Source of the DNA: Talinum fruticosum
Taxonomy: Eukaryota > Streptophyta > Magnoliopsida > Caryophyllales > Talinaceae
Direction of reading: 5' to 3'
NCBI GenBank assembly: GCA_021018815.1
Contig: JAITYX010000016.1
Coordinates: forward strand, 8,199,001-8,263,000
DNA: 64,000 nucleotides
The position numbers and the translations under genes are program-made. The stretch's first letter is position 1, and each line of letters opens with the position of its first letter. Shown piece after piece: positions 49,489 to 61,658 of the stretch. Under the pieces are notes generated by a model. That model was given only the letters and a program-made list of their open reading frames with translations, did not search any database and was not told where the DNA came from.

Positions 49489-52400
49489 ATGAACAGCACC
49501 ATTGAAATGGATCCCGGTGGTGACATTGATGAAATTCTGAATGATAACAGCAAAATGGAGGGAACCTCTTCTGATAAAGAGGTGGCGAGAGTGGTTGCAC
49601 GGGCTCTTGTTAGACTCGAACTGTATTCAGCTTGTACATCTGAGAAGCTGGTTAACATGAACCTATTTATGATGCATGTGGCGACAAGGGAGGGTGACTT
49701 TGAAGCTTTCGCTTCAGAAAAAGAAGACATATTGAATGAATCTGCTGCCAAGGCTATGGAGTTTGATATTTTATCTGGATTTTTTGATTCAGAGGTGACT
49801 GAGATGGATAAATTCATTCGTGTACTACAGAGAGAGGCCAATAATGCTTCTGAGATGATTTCTGCACACAGACATCTGAGAGAAGCTTTTACTGCAATGG
49901 AAGAGAAGTTGCACGATGCTGAAGAGTCAATAAAGCAATCACAAGAGCAGGTCTCAGAATTGATGATGCAATCTACCAAGTTCCGGAGGATCTTATTGAA
50001 ATTTAATGGGGAGGAAACATGTAAGTAACTCTTTCCATCTGAATGCATTCTTAAGTTTTCTGTGAGTTAATCTGAGGTATATTTCCAACTTTTTGTGAAA
50101 GTGACTGATAACAATTTAGTTGTCTGTTGGTTGGGTTTATAGTTTTGGGCATACCCTCTTTTTTTTTTTTTTTTGGAACAAAGTTAAAAGGATTTCATTT
50201 CACCAGTTGAAAGCCCCTATTTAAAGGAGTATATGTACACAGTTCTGCATCATTTCAGTCAGCTAAGGCACAAAACTTTTTTTTTTTTTACTGCGCTTGC
50301 TAACAAATTGTACTCTTGCCTTAATACTCTCCTTGACCTTCTTAGTAACCTTGGCATAGCATGGTTGTATCTGATTAAACTGGACAGCATATACTTATCT
50401 ACTGTACTCTTCCTAAAAAATTTTTTTTGGGGGGCAATGTTGTATGATTATCTTGCCCATGCTTTTGTAATACGAGAAGGTTATCTTCTAAGCAGCATTC
50501 TACTGCAATTATTTTGTCATTAAAATTGTTTGCCATTATGTTTTTGTTGGTGTTATCACCCGTAACAAGTAGTTTTTTTGATTCTTATTCTTCTTTTTTT
50601 TTTAACTTTTCTGGACAGCCGTTGAAGACAAGGAAGTAGCAATTTTGGAGGGTGGTGACTCTTTTGGTGCATGTGCCAATTTTAAAATGGAAACCTCCGA
50701 ACAGCAGCGGCATATATTGAGGATGCTAGAGAAGTCATTAGCAAGAGAACTTGATCTTGAGAATAAGCTACTAGAGTGCACACAAGCTCTAGACGACATG
50801 AAACTTCGGCTGCATTCTTCAGAACATGAAGTATTGTCTATGGAAGAAGAAGCTGCAGCTTTTTATGCCCATTTCTTGGAGGCTGATAATGCCTCAACTG
50901 TGCTGATGGGAACTTCTAAAGAATTGATAGGTCAGCTTCAAATATGCCAACTAACTATCAACTGTGCGAAGTGGCGAGAAAGTGAATTAAACACTAGGCT
51001 TCATAATTGCATGCAGTCAGTTGAAAGGCTGGAAAAACAAGAGATTGGCCTCCGGGAGCTTGCAGAGAGGAACCGCTTGGAGGCCTTGGTCTTGAAGGAG
51101 AAGGTCAGCTCCCTCGAGGAGCAGCTGAAAGCATCAGAGTCTGAGCTGCTAAGTCAAAATGCTTCTCTGGACGACAACAACGAAAAGTTGAAGGAGCTGG
51201 AAAAGAAGGTTGTCGTAGCTGAAATTAGAGCTGAGAAAGCTGAAGAGAAGTGCAGGTTGCTAGCAGAAGCTAACAAGGGACTTACAGACGAGCTGGATCA
51301 TTGGAAAGGTAGTTACATGCCTAGAGAGAAGGTTGAATCACTAGAAAAACAATTAATGGAGACTAATCTTCAGCTCCAGCAGGCAATGGCTTACGTGGAT
51401 GCAAGTCAAGAGAAGCAAAGCATGTTGTATACGTCAATAAATGATATGAATTCTCTGATTGAGAATCTGAAATCGAAAGTTTTAAAAGCTGATGACCGGG
51501 CTGACAGTGCAGAGGAAAAATTGATCATATTGTCAGAAAACAATGCGGAACTTAATGAAGAGTTGAATTTTTGAGGGGTAAATTGGAATGCTTGGAGGCA
51601 TCATTGCAACAAGCCGAAGAAACAAAGTTGGCGACTGCGAAGGATATTGATATTCAGACACAGATGATTACTGATCTGATCATGCAGCTGGCTATTGAAA
51701 GAGAACGCCTCCACAAGCAGGTAAAAAATGTTGTATTATTTATAGTTTTCGGGTCCATATTGTGGAACTTGTTTGGCATCACTTTTTGTTGCTATTGGTT
51801 TGTGATAGTTCATGTGATTGTGATGGGTAGGATATGTAAAACTTCTCTGCTGTTCTGCACTTGGTGTTGTTGATGGAGCTTACTGTTATGTAGCCTAGAT
51901 GCCGATACACTTTCAGTTCTATACTGGACTTGGTCATTTCCTTAAATGTGGAACTTAGTGTAGCATTGACTATCAAATTATCTTGTGTTTGTCGAAAGTC
52001 ATAGAACAAAGAGCCATCTTAAACTCAGGAGCTGAAATTTGTTGCTGTTACTTTTCTTCTCTTCCTGATTCAGGCTTATGAGATGCAGATTGTCTACCTT
52101 CTAATGATAACTTGTCTGTGCCAAATGCCAATGAATCTTGAGATTGGATTAGTTGCTGTTGGCAATCCAGAGTGCTTACTCCTGAGTGATGATTGTTCTT
52201 TTCATTTTTAACTGTTAGGATGGATAGTCAGTCTTTGCTCGCATGTACATGCAAATTTTGGTGTCATTAAGCCTTGACATCTCTGGATTCTTATCTTATT
52301 AAAATCCTATATTCCTCTCTATATTGCCTGCAGATGTCTTTCTTAATGAAGGAGAATAGAGCTCTTATAGAAAAACTACGGATGGTTAACAAGACTGCTT

Positions 52401-53764
52401 CCAATTTTATGAAACGCGGAGGTGAGAAAGACGAGAAGGAGATTCCCTCTTCTGAATGTCATGTAGATTCTGTTCATAATCAAGGAGACAATGGAGTACA
52501 AGTTCCAGATACCGCTGAGGTGAGATGCTAATGCTGTATTTATATTGAAAATGGCGGCCAAATACATGAACAGGGCAGTTACAAAACCAGACCCATCTGC
52601 TGCTTAAAATGAGACAACCCTATATTGACCAGGAGATGAACTTCCCTGGCGCAAACCAAGCCGACTTGAACTCTGCCTTACTAGCATTGGTTGCAGTTTC
52701 TTGACAAGCTTCCCAAAGTAGACAGCTGGCAAATAATTTGACCCCAAACATGAAATGACCCAACTTGAACCTAAGCTGACCTAAATACCAACCATTCTGA
52801 CCTTATTACTGCGACCCAAACAATCACGTGCTTAGGTTGATATCTTGGTTCTGTAAGCACTATCATTGATAGAAGATAGTTATTGATAGGTCCTTCACTG
52901 CACTTATTTGAGTGAAATTGCATCTTAAGGATATGAAGCTCCTTTCTAGCAGCACTCTGGGTTCTAGTCTCATCTAATGATTCTGCCTCACCCGCATGTA
53001 GTGCACATGGTGATGGAAAAGTATATTTTCATTTGGGCATGTGTTTTTCTGAGGGGCCAGGTTTTCTCAGTTGTCTTTGTTTTTTTTTTTTTTTTCATTT
53101 GTTTTTGGCCAAGGAATCTTACCACTGTAGTCGCCAACCTTTCTTATCCCATTGACACAGATGAATAGAGGTTGGAAATCAGCTGCAGTTGCGAGGAAAC
53201 TAGAGCTGCCCCTCCAAGGAAATTAGAGCTGCCACTAGCCAAAGAACTTTTGCTTTGATCACATCTGGATTCTGGACTCTAGACCGCCTTCCAATTACAA
53301 GGTTCCAACTTTAAGTCTTGGGTCACTCTTACTCCCCGTTGCAGAAAATGTATGATGGCCATGGGAAAAATTGGGTTTTGGCTGAACCTAGACCCCTTAC
53401 CCTCCTTGTGGAGTCCCAGCCTTGGCTTCAAATCTATCCTATCCTCGCTAGCCCACTAAGGGTCCAGTAAAGAAATAGTGGTCTAAAGGGCTTTTATCCG
53501 CACTTATGCACATGTACAGTGTTATATAATAATATGTTGATATCAGCTGTGTGCTCTGTTGTTTTCTTCATTCTCCAGGTGGAAAAATCCCCAGCCAGAA
53601 AGGAAAGCAAATTAGAGCTAGAAGATGTGGATACTAAGCTCGAAACAGTTAGGTCGATAGATGCAGGGCGGCTCAATAGCAAGTATGTACTCCCTGCAAT
53701 TCTTGCAGCTCTAATTGCAGTCATAGTGGCATGTTTCTTTTGGCCGGAAACATGCCCGTTTTGA
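49489..53764 (+). CDS. WIT: WPP domain-interacting tail-anchored protein (WIT1/WIT2-like)
   Basis: Exons 49489-50020, 50619-51720, 52334-52519 and 53579-53764 give about 668 aa. The N-terminal block (VARALVRLELYSACTSEKLV, EAFASEKEDILNESAAKAME, FFDSEVTEMDKFI) is the WIT signature. A long coiled coil follows (LEEQLKASESELLSQ, AEEKCRLLAEANKGLTDELD and similar heptads). A single C-terminal membrane anchor lies at about 643-662 (YVLPAILAALIAVIVACFFW), leaving only PETCPF beyond it: a tail-anchored protein. In Arabidopsis, WITs sit in the outer nuclear envelope, recruit RanGAP and myosin XI-i, and work with WIP-SUN bridges in nuclear shape and movement. One base is missing in the T-run 51568-51572 (NEELNF then LRGKLECLE); restoring it makes exon 2 in phase with exon 3. 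Confidence 0.9.
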
Positions 53765-55379
53765 ATTTGAGGGCAAGTTTTTGGTAGTGTTTTTGCGGCA
53801 TTTTCTAGCAAGCGCTGCAGCCACAAGTACCATCCCCTTGATCATAGAGTTGAAATCTCCATTGTGTGTTGCTAGTACGTGTTCGATCCTTTCGGGTACG
53901 TCAATATGTACAGCAATAGAATGTTTCCGGCCTAAGCACCATGTCCCCAACTTTAACCGTGTGAAGAAAATGAAACTGCAACCTCTTAGGTGCTGGATTA
54001 TCAAAAATTTTGTGAGGTTGATTTTGTAAGGAACTAACCGGAGATTCTGGCAATGTGTAGTGAACAATTTTGACTTGTCAAGGGAAAGGCGGAGATGAAG
54101 GCATTCTAGTAAATTTTTCTTAAATCATTTTTCTTATCATTTCTTAAATAAACTATTTACAACTTCAAATTCTCCGAGAGGAAAGCATTCTTGAAACTTA
54201 GTTCAAAACTGATTCATGAAAAGGTGACGGAATAAAAATCATTAAGATGACGATCTAAAAATCCTTCAGGGGGATAAAAAATCATTGAAGATAATGATCT
54301 AAAAATCCTTCAGGGGATAAGCGTATTACCTCCTTTTTCATTAGTTTATCATGTGAAGTTTTAAAACACTTTGGTATCTTTAAAGCATTTCAATTAGAGT
54401 GATTTTTTAACAAAAAGAGCGTGTTTTGAGTCAAAATGTGTCAGGGAAGTACACAACAAGAGTATCTAACTCTCAAATGAAAACGGAATCTAACTAGACA
54501 TTTCCCATTCTTGTGTTGTCAAATAGGCAACCAACCAATTGAAGAGAAAACCGAGACAGCAACAACCACAACTAAATTATTGAACACCAAGATAACAATG
54601 AATAAAGGAGACACCAAATTTACGTATAAAACCCCAATGAGGGGAAAAACCACGGGACTGTTAACAACGGTACCAAACTTTCACTAATCACCAAGAATTA
54701 AAATGGGTACAAGCAATGTTCTTCTCTAGATTAAACTAGAGGCACTACAATTATCTAGGATTAACCTTGGAACAACAAGTCTCCACAATTCATCACTTAA
54801 AGTGGCAAAAACACAATTTCGTAGTTTCTGGTCTGGGAGGAGTTACCGGAGTTTGAGAGCTCAAAATGAAAATCTAACTGTTGGATTTGAAGAGGAGAGT
54901 GTCAGGAACAACATACTAAAATTTGGTGACGATCGGAGTTCGTTTGGTCGTCGATCGAAGCAGAATAGCAAACTGGCTGCACCTTTTCTTCTTCCTCTGC
55001 ACTCTGCTCTCTCTCTCTCTCCCTCTGTTTTGGATTCTGTCCAGATTTTCCTACACCCTTCGACTACTCTCCCTTCCAAAATAAGAGGGTTCTAAACCTC
55101 TAAAAGTTAGCTTCCTCGAGAAGCTAAGTAAATAAAACAAAATGGGCATTTTTACAATTCAACCCACTTTGAAATAAATCATCCACAAAGAAAAATGTGG
55201 ATAAATAAAGTTAGACACAAGTATGAACTTGGTCCTCTTCCTCCATGTAGGAGGGAATAACTCAACAAAATGAAATGGAAATTTTAAAAAGTGATATTTC
55301 TTAGTTGAAGAAATTGTAAAAAGTCATGTGCGTACATAATCATCTCATCTTTCTTGTGGAGATGGGAAGATAAGTTCTT
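53765..55379. other. WIT 3' flank and possible LTR-type debris
   Basis: After the WIT 3' UTR, the stretch from about 54400 to 55130 has mixed composition with phrases such as CACCAAATTTACG and GGGGAAAAACCACGGG, reminiscent of Copia-type LTRs. There is also a short CT tract at 55009-55026. I could not define ends or a target duplication. The ORF at 54802-55095 shows no recognisable domain. Confidence 0.35.
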
Positions 55380-56475
55380 TTGGGACTTACTCGGAAATGA
55401 CGATTTTTTTATTAAATCCGCCACTTGGAAAGCTCACGATAATCTCAAATTTGATCAATCAGGTGTGGAAATATCATTGTATTTGGAAATTGGACATTAT
55501 GCCTAAGATTAAAATGTTCTTATGACAAGTCTGTCATAATTCATTACCGACTAGAGGCAACTTATTGCATTGTGGAGTATAAATGGATCCTATTTGTCTG
55601 GTTTGTCTATCACAAATTGAAGACACAGAATACCTTTTCGCTACTTGTCCATTTGTAGGGCAAGTTTGGGACACTGGTTGTTCAACATGGATGGATCCTT
55701 CAACATCCCTTCTCCGACCCTCATATTACGATTAGAGATTTTTTACACAACATTTTTGTTAGTTGAGGGGCCATATTTCAAAAATTGCTGTACTTATGTG
55801 GAGTATTTGGAAGTTCGTAATTACATTATTTTTTAGAACAATTTTCCCAAACCAATGAATGCACTTATCCGAGCAAAACGTAATTGGGCGGAGTGGCAAC
55901 ATTGTACTCACTCTAATCATCACATATCATCATCTTTACCATTCCATTCTATTCCCATATCTAAGCCCACCTGTTTAGTTAGGTGGACTTCTCCCCGAGC
56001 GGTTATATTAAAATCAATTTTGACGATACCAGGAGCAGCAGTAGGTTATGTTTTACGCAATTGGAAAAGGAGGTTTCATTCAAACAGGTACTAGATTCAT
56101 GTACAAGGCACCTATACTTGCGGTTGAAGTTATGAGTATGTGAGATGGTATTAAAGTGACAATAGAGACAGGCTTCCCACACATACAAGTTGAGAGAGAC
56201 AATAAATTAGTTATTCGAGCAAGTGTAGGGCATCATTCACACTCCATGGAGGATCCAATCGCTGATACACGATATAAGAAATATGCTCATATTTTTTACA
56301 TGTTATTCAATTATTCATGTTTTTAGAGGGGGTAATATAACCGGTGATTTTGTTGTCAAATTAGGATGTCTTACGAGGTTTACAACTACTTTTACATCCT
56401 CTCTTTTGCAAGAATTTTTATGTATTCTTATCGATGATAGTATAGGTAGAATCCTTGAGAGAATGACTACCTAAT
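55380..56475 (+). pseudogene. 3' end of a dead LINE (zf-RVT and RNase H-like)
   Basis: Frame-shifted pieces read in the order of a plant L1 ORF2 C-terminus. A zf-RVT linker gives DPICLVCLSQIEDTEYLFAT followed by CPFVGQVW. An RNase H-like part gives VRWTSP, AVGYVLRNW, ILAVEVM and IQVERDNKLVI, ending HVFRGGNITGDFVVKLG. Multiple frameshifts and stops show it is inactive. An A-rich end near 56495 is its probable 3' terminus. A second, shorter copy of the same tail lies at 60796-60935. Confidence 0.7.
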
Positions 56476-56839
56476 ACTCTTTGTATTTACCATTTTAAAA
56501 ATAAAATAAAAATCATCTCATCTCTCTCCTGCCTCGACGAGCCCACTAGTACCCTCAAATGTATCTCATACCTCAAAGCTAATCGATTTATTTTCAAAGA
56601 TGATCTTAATTAATTAACATTCGAGCTCACTTTAATCTAATACCAATTAGCTTGAACGAATAGTTGTTTGAATTGAAATTTATTCAAGATTTATAGCTAT
56701 ATTATCACATCTAATGGAGTTTATAAATATCCTGATAGGATTGTCATATAAATGTCTTTCAGAAATATAAAATAATGTCATATGTAGGTTAAGGATTTGA
56801 GTTTAACTTTTCCAAGCATATGAGAATAATAGCATGATT

Positions 56840-56960
56840 ATTAATAAGGTCATGACATAGTGGTCAATATTAAGGTCCCGAGTACATTAGATTTTAGGCT
56901 TAATTTCCTTATCAATATTATATTGTATCGACCTTTGTACCTCCTTTTAAAAAAAAATAA
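56840..56960 (+). repeat. Dispersed repeat, copy B
   Basis: Matches the 2138-2245 sequence in order and spacing and ends in an A-rich tract (56949-56966). The rest of 56500-57600 is AT-rich spacer without a gene. Confidence 0.45.
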
Positions 56961-57609
56961 AATAATAGCATGACGAGCTATTAGTTCTCTAATCCTAATT
57001 AACAATCTCGTGTCAAAAATAATTTGAAATTTTGATTCATTCAAAACTCACTAAAATAATTAAGAGGTGAGAAAACAAAAATATAGGTGATCCTCGTGTG
57101 ATTATTTTTTTTTCGCTTGTTTATTATTGCATTGAATTGATCGAAGATAGGACAAAGAATAAAATACGTAGCATGTGGTAGGCACATCTATTTTAACTTA
57201 AAACTAATGTGCTATATAATTTAAAATCAACAATATTTTTTAAAAAATTTTATAATTAAATTGTGAATTATAAAGTTTTAGTATTTGTCAGGTACGCCAA
57301 TGAGAATAAAATGACACTCTAATGAGATCAACCCTATCAAAGAAGATATATCATACATGTATTTTATAATTATGAGAAATTATATATATAAAAAATGATA
57401 TAATACTATTATACTATTAAATGAATTCAATTTTTTTCAATTTAATACATAATTGTATAATTTTTAACTCGAAATAAGACAGCTAAGAGATGTCTTACAA
57501 TAAGATGTATATTGATTAATACATTTAAATTTAATTAATTGGAAATTTACCCCAAAAAAAAAAAAAAAGATGAGAAATCTTAGGTGGATGTAGACGGCCG
57601 GCAGCCAAT

Positions 57610-57960
57610 GAAATGGGTGGCATGTAGTTGTCCCTATTGAAGGGCTTCAATCCAAGCAAGCTCACTCATCCATCCCTCCCTCGATTCAACTTGAAATTCT
57701 TTGCCCTTGTGTCACTCTTTACGAAATATTGTTGACAACTACTTTGTCCACTCATTTCATTTCAGGAAAACAGACGGCCAAATTTTACAAGTCCTTATCA
57801 TATAGTCCTCGCTAATGCGGTTTCCTCCGATCAGGGACTTGGATTTGATGGTGGCTTTGATAATGCCGCTACTGATATTGTTGATGGCGTTGATGATATC
57901 GCAACTGGTATTGTTGCTGTCGTTACTGGTAGCGCTCTTGGCAGTGGTGGTGACAAGTGA
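57610..57960 (+). pseudogene. Decayed or rearranged member of the secreted-peptide family (member 1)
   Basis: The promoter block GAAATGGGTGGCATGTA (57610-57626) is shared with members 59963 and 61853. A decayed TATA region (CTATTGAAGGGCTTCAA) and TTCAACTTGAAA also align with those of member 61853. The expected start reads ACGGCCAAATTT where an ATG would lie, and the signal-peptide core is largely missing. From 57805 an open frame reads VLANAVSS and then a Gly/Asp/Val-rich tail of 51 codons ending at 57960. A second overlapping frame (57815-58000) is also open and very hydrophobic. I therefore treat the locus as a pseudogene or a rearranged peptide gene. Confidence 0.5.
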
Positions 57961-59720
57961 AGCATATGGGTATCCAAGGACACCCATAGCAAAAAAATAA
58001 ATAAATTTATATTTAAAATTTTTTAACAATTTATAAAATCATTAACGGGACATCTATAAAAAATAATAATATTTATAAAATTTTAAAATATTAAAAAATA
58101 GACACCCGTAAATATATTTACTAGTTTAGCCACTAGCTCTTGGTATTATTGATGGCTGGTCGATTGAGGGCTACGTGCACGGGGCACCAGGGTAACCCCC
58201 ATCTACCCGGCGTCGTATCCCTTCTTCCCGATAGAGCACGTGGAGCCCTAATTAGGTAATTAGGGAGCAGGCCCATATCCTTGATTGCCATTTATTCTCT
58301 CTGCAGTTGTGTGTAATAACACCATCGTGGATTTGCAACATAATTCTGATGGAGTCTTCGTAATATTAATTCTTGTATCTTGTTGTTGTACTTTATGCCT
58401 AACTCTTGTGTGTTTTCTTATAAAGTTTTTTATTATTGTATTGTTACTGGTTAATTAATACCACACGTTCATAGTTTTCTCTCGTTTGCTTACTTTTGGA
58501 GAAATGAAACAGTTTAACTTTCACCTTTCTCCAAAAATAAAAAATAAAAAATTAAAGACTGTTGTGTTTGTGTCCTAAATTTCCATCTCATGCCCATGTT
58601 TGAATGAAGCTCATTTTGCTGAGTTCTGTTTGCTTACTGCCTTGGAGATTATTACATTTTGCCCACATCATTTGTAATAATATGGTCTTGATGGAAGGCC
58701 TGTGATAACAGTTGCTGGCTGGGCAGTCTTCGATTCCTTTGGCCTACACAACCCGTTCTTCTTGCTCTTGGATCACGCTCATTGTTCCAAGGCTTGAAAA
58801 ATAATTTTCCCAGCCCAAACACATACTAGACTCCACACAATCCCAACATAACTCATACAAGAATAAGATGGTCTTGATGGAAGGCTTGTAATAACATGCC
58901 AACTATGTGGGAATCAAACTGTGCACACAGATGAATCTTTTCATTTCTGGTCTCACAGTAAGTTTTAGGCGAGATGATCTTATTCAAGTCTAACCATAGT
59001 CACAGTGTCCTTATCAAAGTTGTCCCATATTGTTATGTGAAGCTTTTCATTGTAATTTGCATCAAAATAATAAGAGTATATTCTGCTCTTTCTTTTTGGA
59101 TTAAACTTAGAAATTTGTAATTATCTAGCTAATAGCTCTTAAACTACTGTGACAATAAGTGCTTTGATTTATTGCCTTTCTTACTGTCTAATTAAATTGA
59201 TCATGGGGATTTCTGTTGTTCGCTTGCTATCCATTTATGTGTTTCTTATTGCAGGCCTGAGGATGCAATCTGCCATTATAATCAAATTGATCATGGGGAT
59301 ATTCCTCAGATAGATGTCAAATAAAACTCAGACTATTTAATTTGTCTAAAATTTATACAATGTTCTTGAACTTTTGGTCAAGCATTACGTCCTTGAACCC
59401 TAGACATAAACTAAAAATGTCCTTTGACTTAATTTAAGTACATTTTTTTCACTTATTGATGGTGTGGCTTAAAAGCAATGATGTGATTTTGGAAGATGTT
59501 ACCAAATATCAGAATTTGAATCTATACGTCCGTCTTTTCGCTGAATTTAAACAAAAAATATAAAATAATTATATGATGCTTTGTCATAATTATTTTTCCC
59601 GCCAGAAAATCACTAAACAAAAAGGGGGAGAAAAATAAATGCCTGCGAGATCCTGGTGAGATTATTTCGGCTTTTGCTATAATAATAATAATAATTTCTA
59701 TTTAGTGTTTGGGTTTGTTG
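57961..59720. other. Spacer inside the peptide cluster
   Basis: No gene recognised. A 28-base word around TATGTGTTTCTTATTGCAGG (59237-59264) recurs at 62957-62985. A shorter duplication, TGGTCTTGATGGAAGGC, lies at about 58684 and 58869. Confidence 0.5.
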
Positions 59721-59723
59721 AAG

Positions 59724-59803
59724 GAAATGGGTAGCATGTATTTGAGAAACCTCAGCTTAATTAGCTGGAATCCCGGGAAGCACGACCCTCCCTGCTATTT
59801 AAG
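59724..59803 (+). promoter_or_regulatory. Conserved promoter block of peptide gene 2
   Basis: GAAATGGGTAGCATGTA at 59724-59740 recurs with few changes at 57610, 61440 and 61659. It is followed by a TATA-like CTATTTAAG (59795-59803), placed at a similar distance from the motif as in the 61659 copy. Confidence 0.55.
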
Positions 59804-59962
59804 CCTTTCGTTGCCACGCACAACAAGTTGAAGCGCCAACTACAACTCACTCGTACAGCTATCCATCCATACTCATCCATCACTGGAGCTTTGAAATCTT
59901 TAGTTATACCTTGTGCGTGAGTATTTGCACCAACAAAAACCAGTCTTGTATACTTGAAAAAC

Positions 59963-60259
59963 ATGCCGAAATTCACGAGTAAGCAGTTGATATTTTTCCT
60001 GATCACCCTGGTCCTTGCCCTGGATAATGCGATTTTGGTCTCTCCCGCTCCTACTCAAGACAATGTTTGGCAGATCACCCACGGTGCTTGGGCGACTATC
60101 GAACAACAACCATTTCTGGATCCCGTCTCTCACACAACACTCGCCAAAGACGCTTGGCTGGCTGCCGATGATGTTGGGAGGACCGCCAACCAACTCCCGG
60201 TTCCCAATGACAAATCCAATCAAGTGTCCGTCGGAGTTGGGGAGTACAAGCAGAAGTGA
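59963..60259 (+). CDS. Small secreted protein, peptide-cluster member 2
   Basis: Single-exon ORF of 98 aa starting at the ATG in AAAAACATGCCG. The N-terminus MPKFTSKQLIFFLITLVLAL is a typical signal peptide, with likely cleavage soon after DNAILVSPA. The mature part of about 70 residues has no cysteine. It contains VWQITHGAWATIEQQPF and ends VGVGEYKQK. Its signal peptide resembles that of member 61853 (M-x-K...Q-x-I-F...I...VL-x-AL-x-NA-x-L-x-S). A matching promoter block and TATA-like box lie upstream, and no intron is needed. I do not recognise the mature sequence as any named plant peptide class. A secreted signalling or defence peptide is an inference from architecture alone. Confidence 0.6.
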   Translation: MPKFTSKQLIFFLITLVLALDNAILVSPAPTQDNVWQITHGAWATIEQQPFLDPVSHTTLAKDAWLAADDVGRTANQLPVPNDKSNQVSVGVGEYKQK

Positions 60260-60725
60260 AGCTCCGTCACTAACAACATATAATGATAGAAGACGGAGCC
60301 TTGTTATATATATATGTGTGTGCGTCAACTCCCTAAATTGTATTCCATGGCCTCTTTTATATTTTTGTTGTTGTACTTGTGTCCCTCATTATTATCTACT
60401 CCTATGCATTTCTGACCACCTGCATGTTTCTCCTTCCAAAGAGGCAAATATTTTTTTTTTAAAGAAAAGGTTTCACTTTCACCATCACCTTTGTTATTAT
60501 ACATGAGTTTTCACCTTTTTTGTGGTCTTTTCGAATGAATATAATCATCCAATGCAAGTTGGTGGGTTGTGTTCCTTTTTCTTTGATATCACCATCATCT
60601 ATTGTTGAAGTTATACTCTCTAAAATTATGGTAGGGAGGTTCATAATATATAAATTAACAAGTATGTGTTGTCTTAAAAAAAAGAAAAGGAAAAAGATTC
60701 TGTCAAATTTAGAGGCTGGGATATG

Positions 60726-60727
<2 letters not shown>

Positions 60728-60781
<54 letters not shown>
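60728..60781. repeat. (TA)n microsatellite
   Basis: About 26 uninterrupted TA units. It directly abuts the LINE-tail fragment that begins near 60796. Confidence 0.95.
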
Positions 60782-60782
<1 letters not shown>

Positions 60783-60795
60783 CCTTGATAACTAT

Positions 60796-60940
60796 GCTTT
60801 CATTGTTCTTTGAGGGAGGATAATATAACAAATGATTATATTGACAAGTTAGGATGCATGGTGAGGTCTATAATTACTTTTACATCATCTCCTCGCAAGA
60901 GTTTTCATATATATTTACCATTATGAAAAAAAATAAAAAA
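60796..60940 (+). mobile_element. 5'-truncated LINE 3'-tail insertion
   Basis: It shares GATAATATAAC, TTAGGATG, GAGGTCTATAATTACTTTTA (with one or two changes) and an A-rich end with the LINE remnant at 56320-56500. ATATATAATCCTTG on its left and ATATATGATCCTTG on its right look like a target duplication. It ends just before the truncated peptide copy at 60946. Confidence 0.6.
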
Positions 60941-60945
60941 TATAT

Positions 60946-61045
60946 GATCCTTGCTAATGCGGATTTGGCATCTGCCGCAACCTCCATCGGAACTACTATA
61001 ATAATAATACTTTCAAATTTGTGAAAGCACAACCGGGTTCAGCTA
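60946..61045 (+). pseudogene. Truncated peptide-cluster copy (member 3, no start)
   Basis: The stretch ATCCTTGCTAATGCG...TCTGCCGCAACCTCCATC, then AAGCACAACCGGGTTCAG and CCCTAAATTTTAT, aligns with codons from about 17 to the stop of the intact gene at 61853, and beyond into its 3' flank. No start codon or signal-peptide N-terminus remains, and the frame stops early (TGA at 61021-61023). A LINE tail sits where the 5' part should be. The 3' flank up to about 61400 parallels that of the 61853 gene, so this is one unit of a tandem duplication. Confidence 0.65.
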
Positions 61046-61439
61046 CTCCCTAAATTTTATTTCGTAATGTTTTATATCTGTGTTGTTGTGATCATGTACG
61101 TACATGAATGAGGTATGTGCTAATTAAGTTTCTTCTTCCCCTGGTTTTATTTCTTCCTCCAGTCAAAGTACGTCCCTCAGTGTTATTTTGTTAATTTTCA
61201 TCCTAATTGTTAGCACTCCCCGAGTGTTGGAGCAGTCGCTGTTGTATTTTCGCCATCTTCATGCAGTAAATGTAGTTATACTGTAATTGCTAAGTTTCTA
61301 CTTCCTTTGAGTTTTATGCAATACTTCATACCCTCCAACCTGTTTCGAAATTGAGTCTCCCCTTAGCAAGCTCATAGAACAGCCACCCACACAAAGTGCT
61401 GTATTTGCTCTATAATTGTTTTAAATGAAATACATATAA

Positions 61440-61457
61440 GAGAATGGGCAGCACGTA
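61440..61457 (+). promoter_or_regulatory. Orphan copy of the peptide promoter block
   Basis: GAGAATGGGCAGCACGTA matches the block at 57610, 59724 and 61659. The following 150 bases contain an ATG (ATGGGGATTGTGGTG) but no signal peptide. This may be a further decayed member. Confidence 0.4.
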
Positions 61458-61658
61458 CTTGAAAAACTATTTTTCTAGTACTGAATCATATATATTTACA
61501 AAATGGGGATTGTGGTGGGCGTGAGATTGCAAGATCTTAAAAACCTTTATTTGAGATATAGATAATTGAAAAAACAAAAAAGTCTTTGAGTCACGCAATC
61601 ATAGTTGTGGCCGTTCTAGTGACTAATTTATTGCCTCTAGTGAAAGATTTAAGGGAAT

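Noticed and set aside
47666..49492. ORFs of 60-90 codons upstream of WIT
   Set aside because: They fall in the probable leader intron and have no recognisable domains. The WIT N-terminal signature starts only at 49489.
54802..55095. 97-aa ORF MAKTQFRSFWSGRS...
   Set aside because: It lies in LTR-like debris, shows no domain, and its end is a CT microsatellite.
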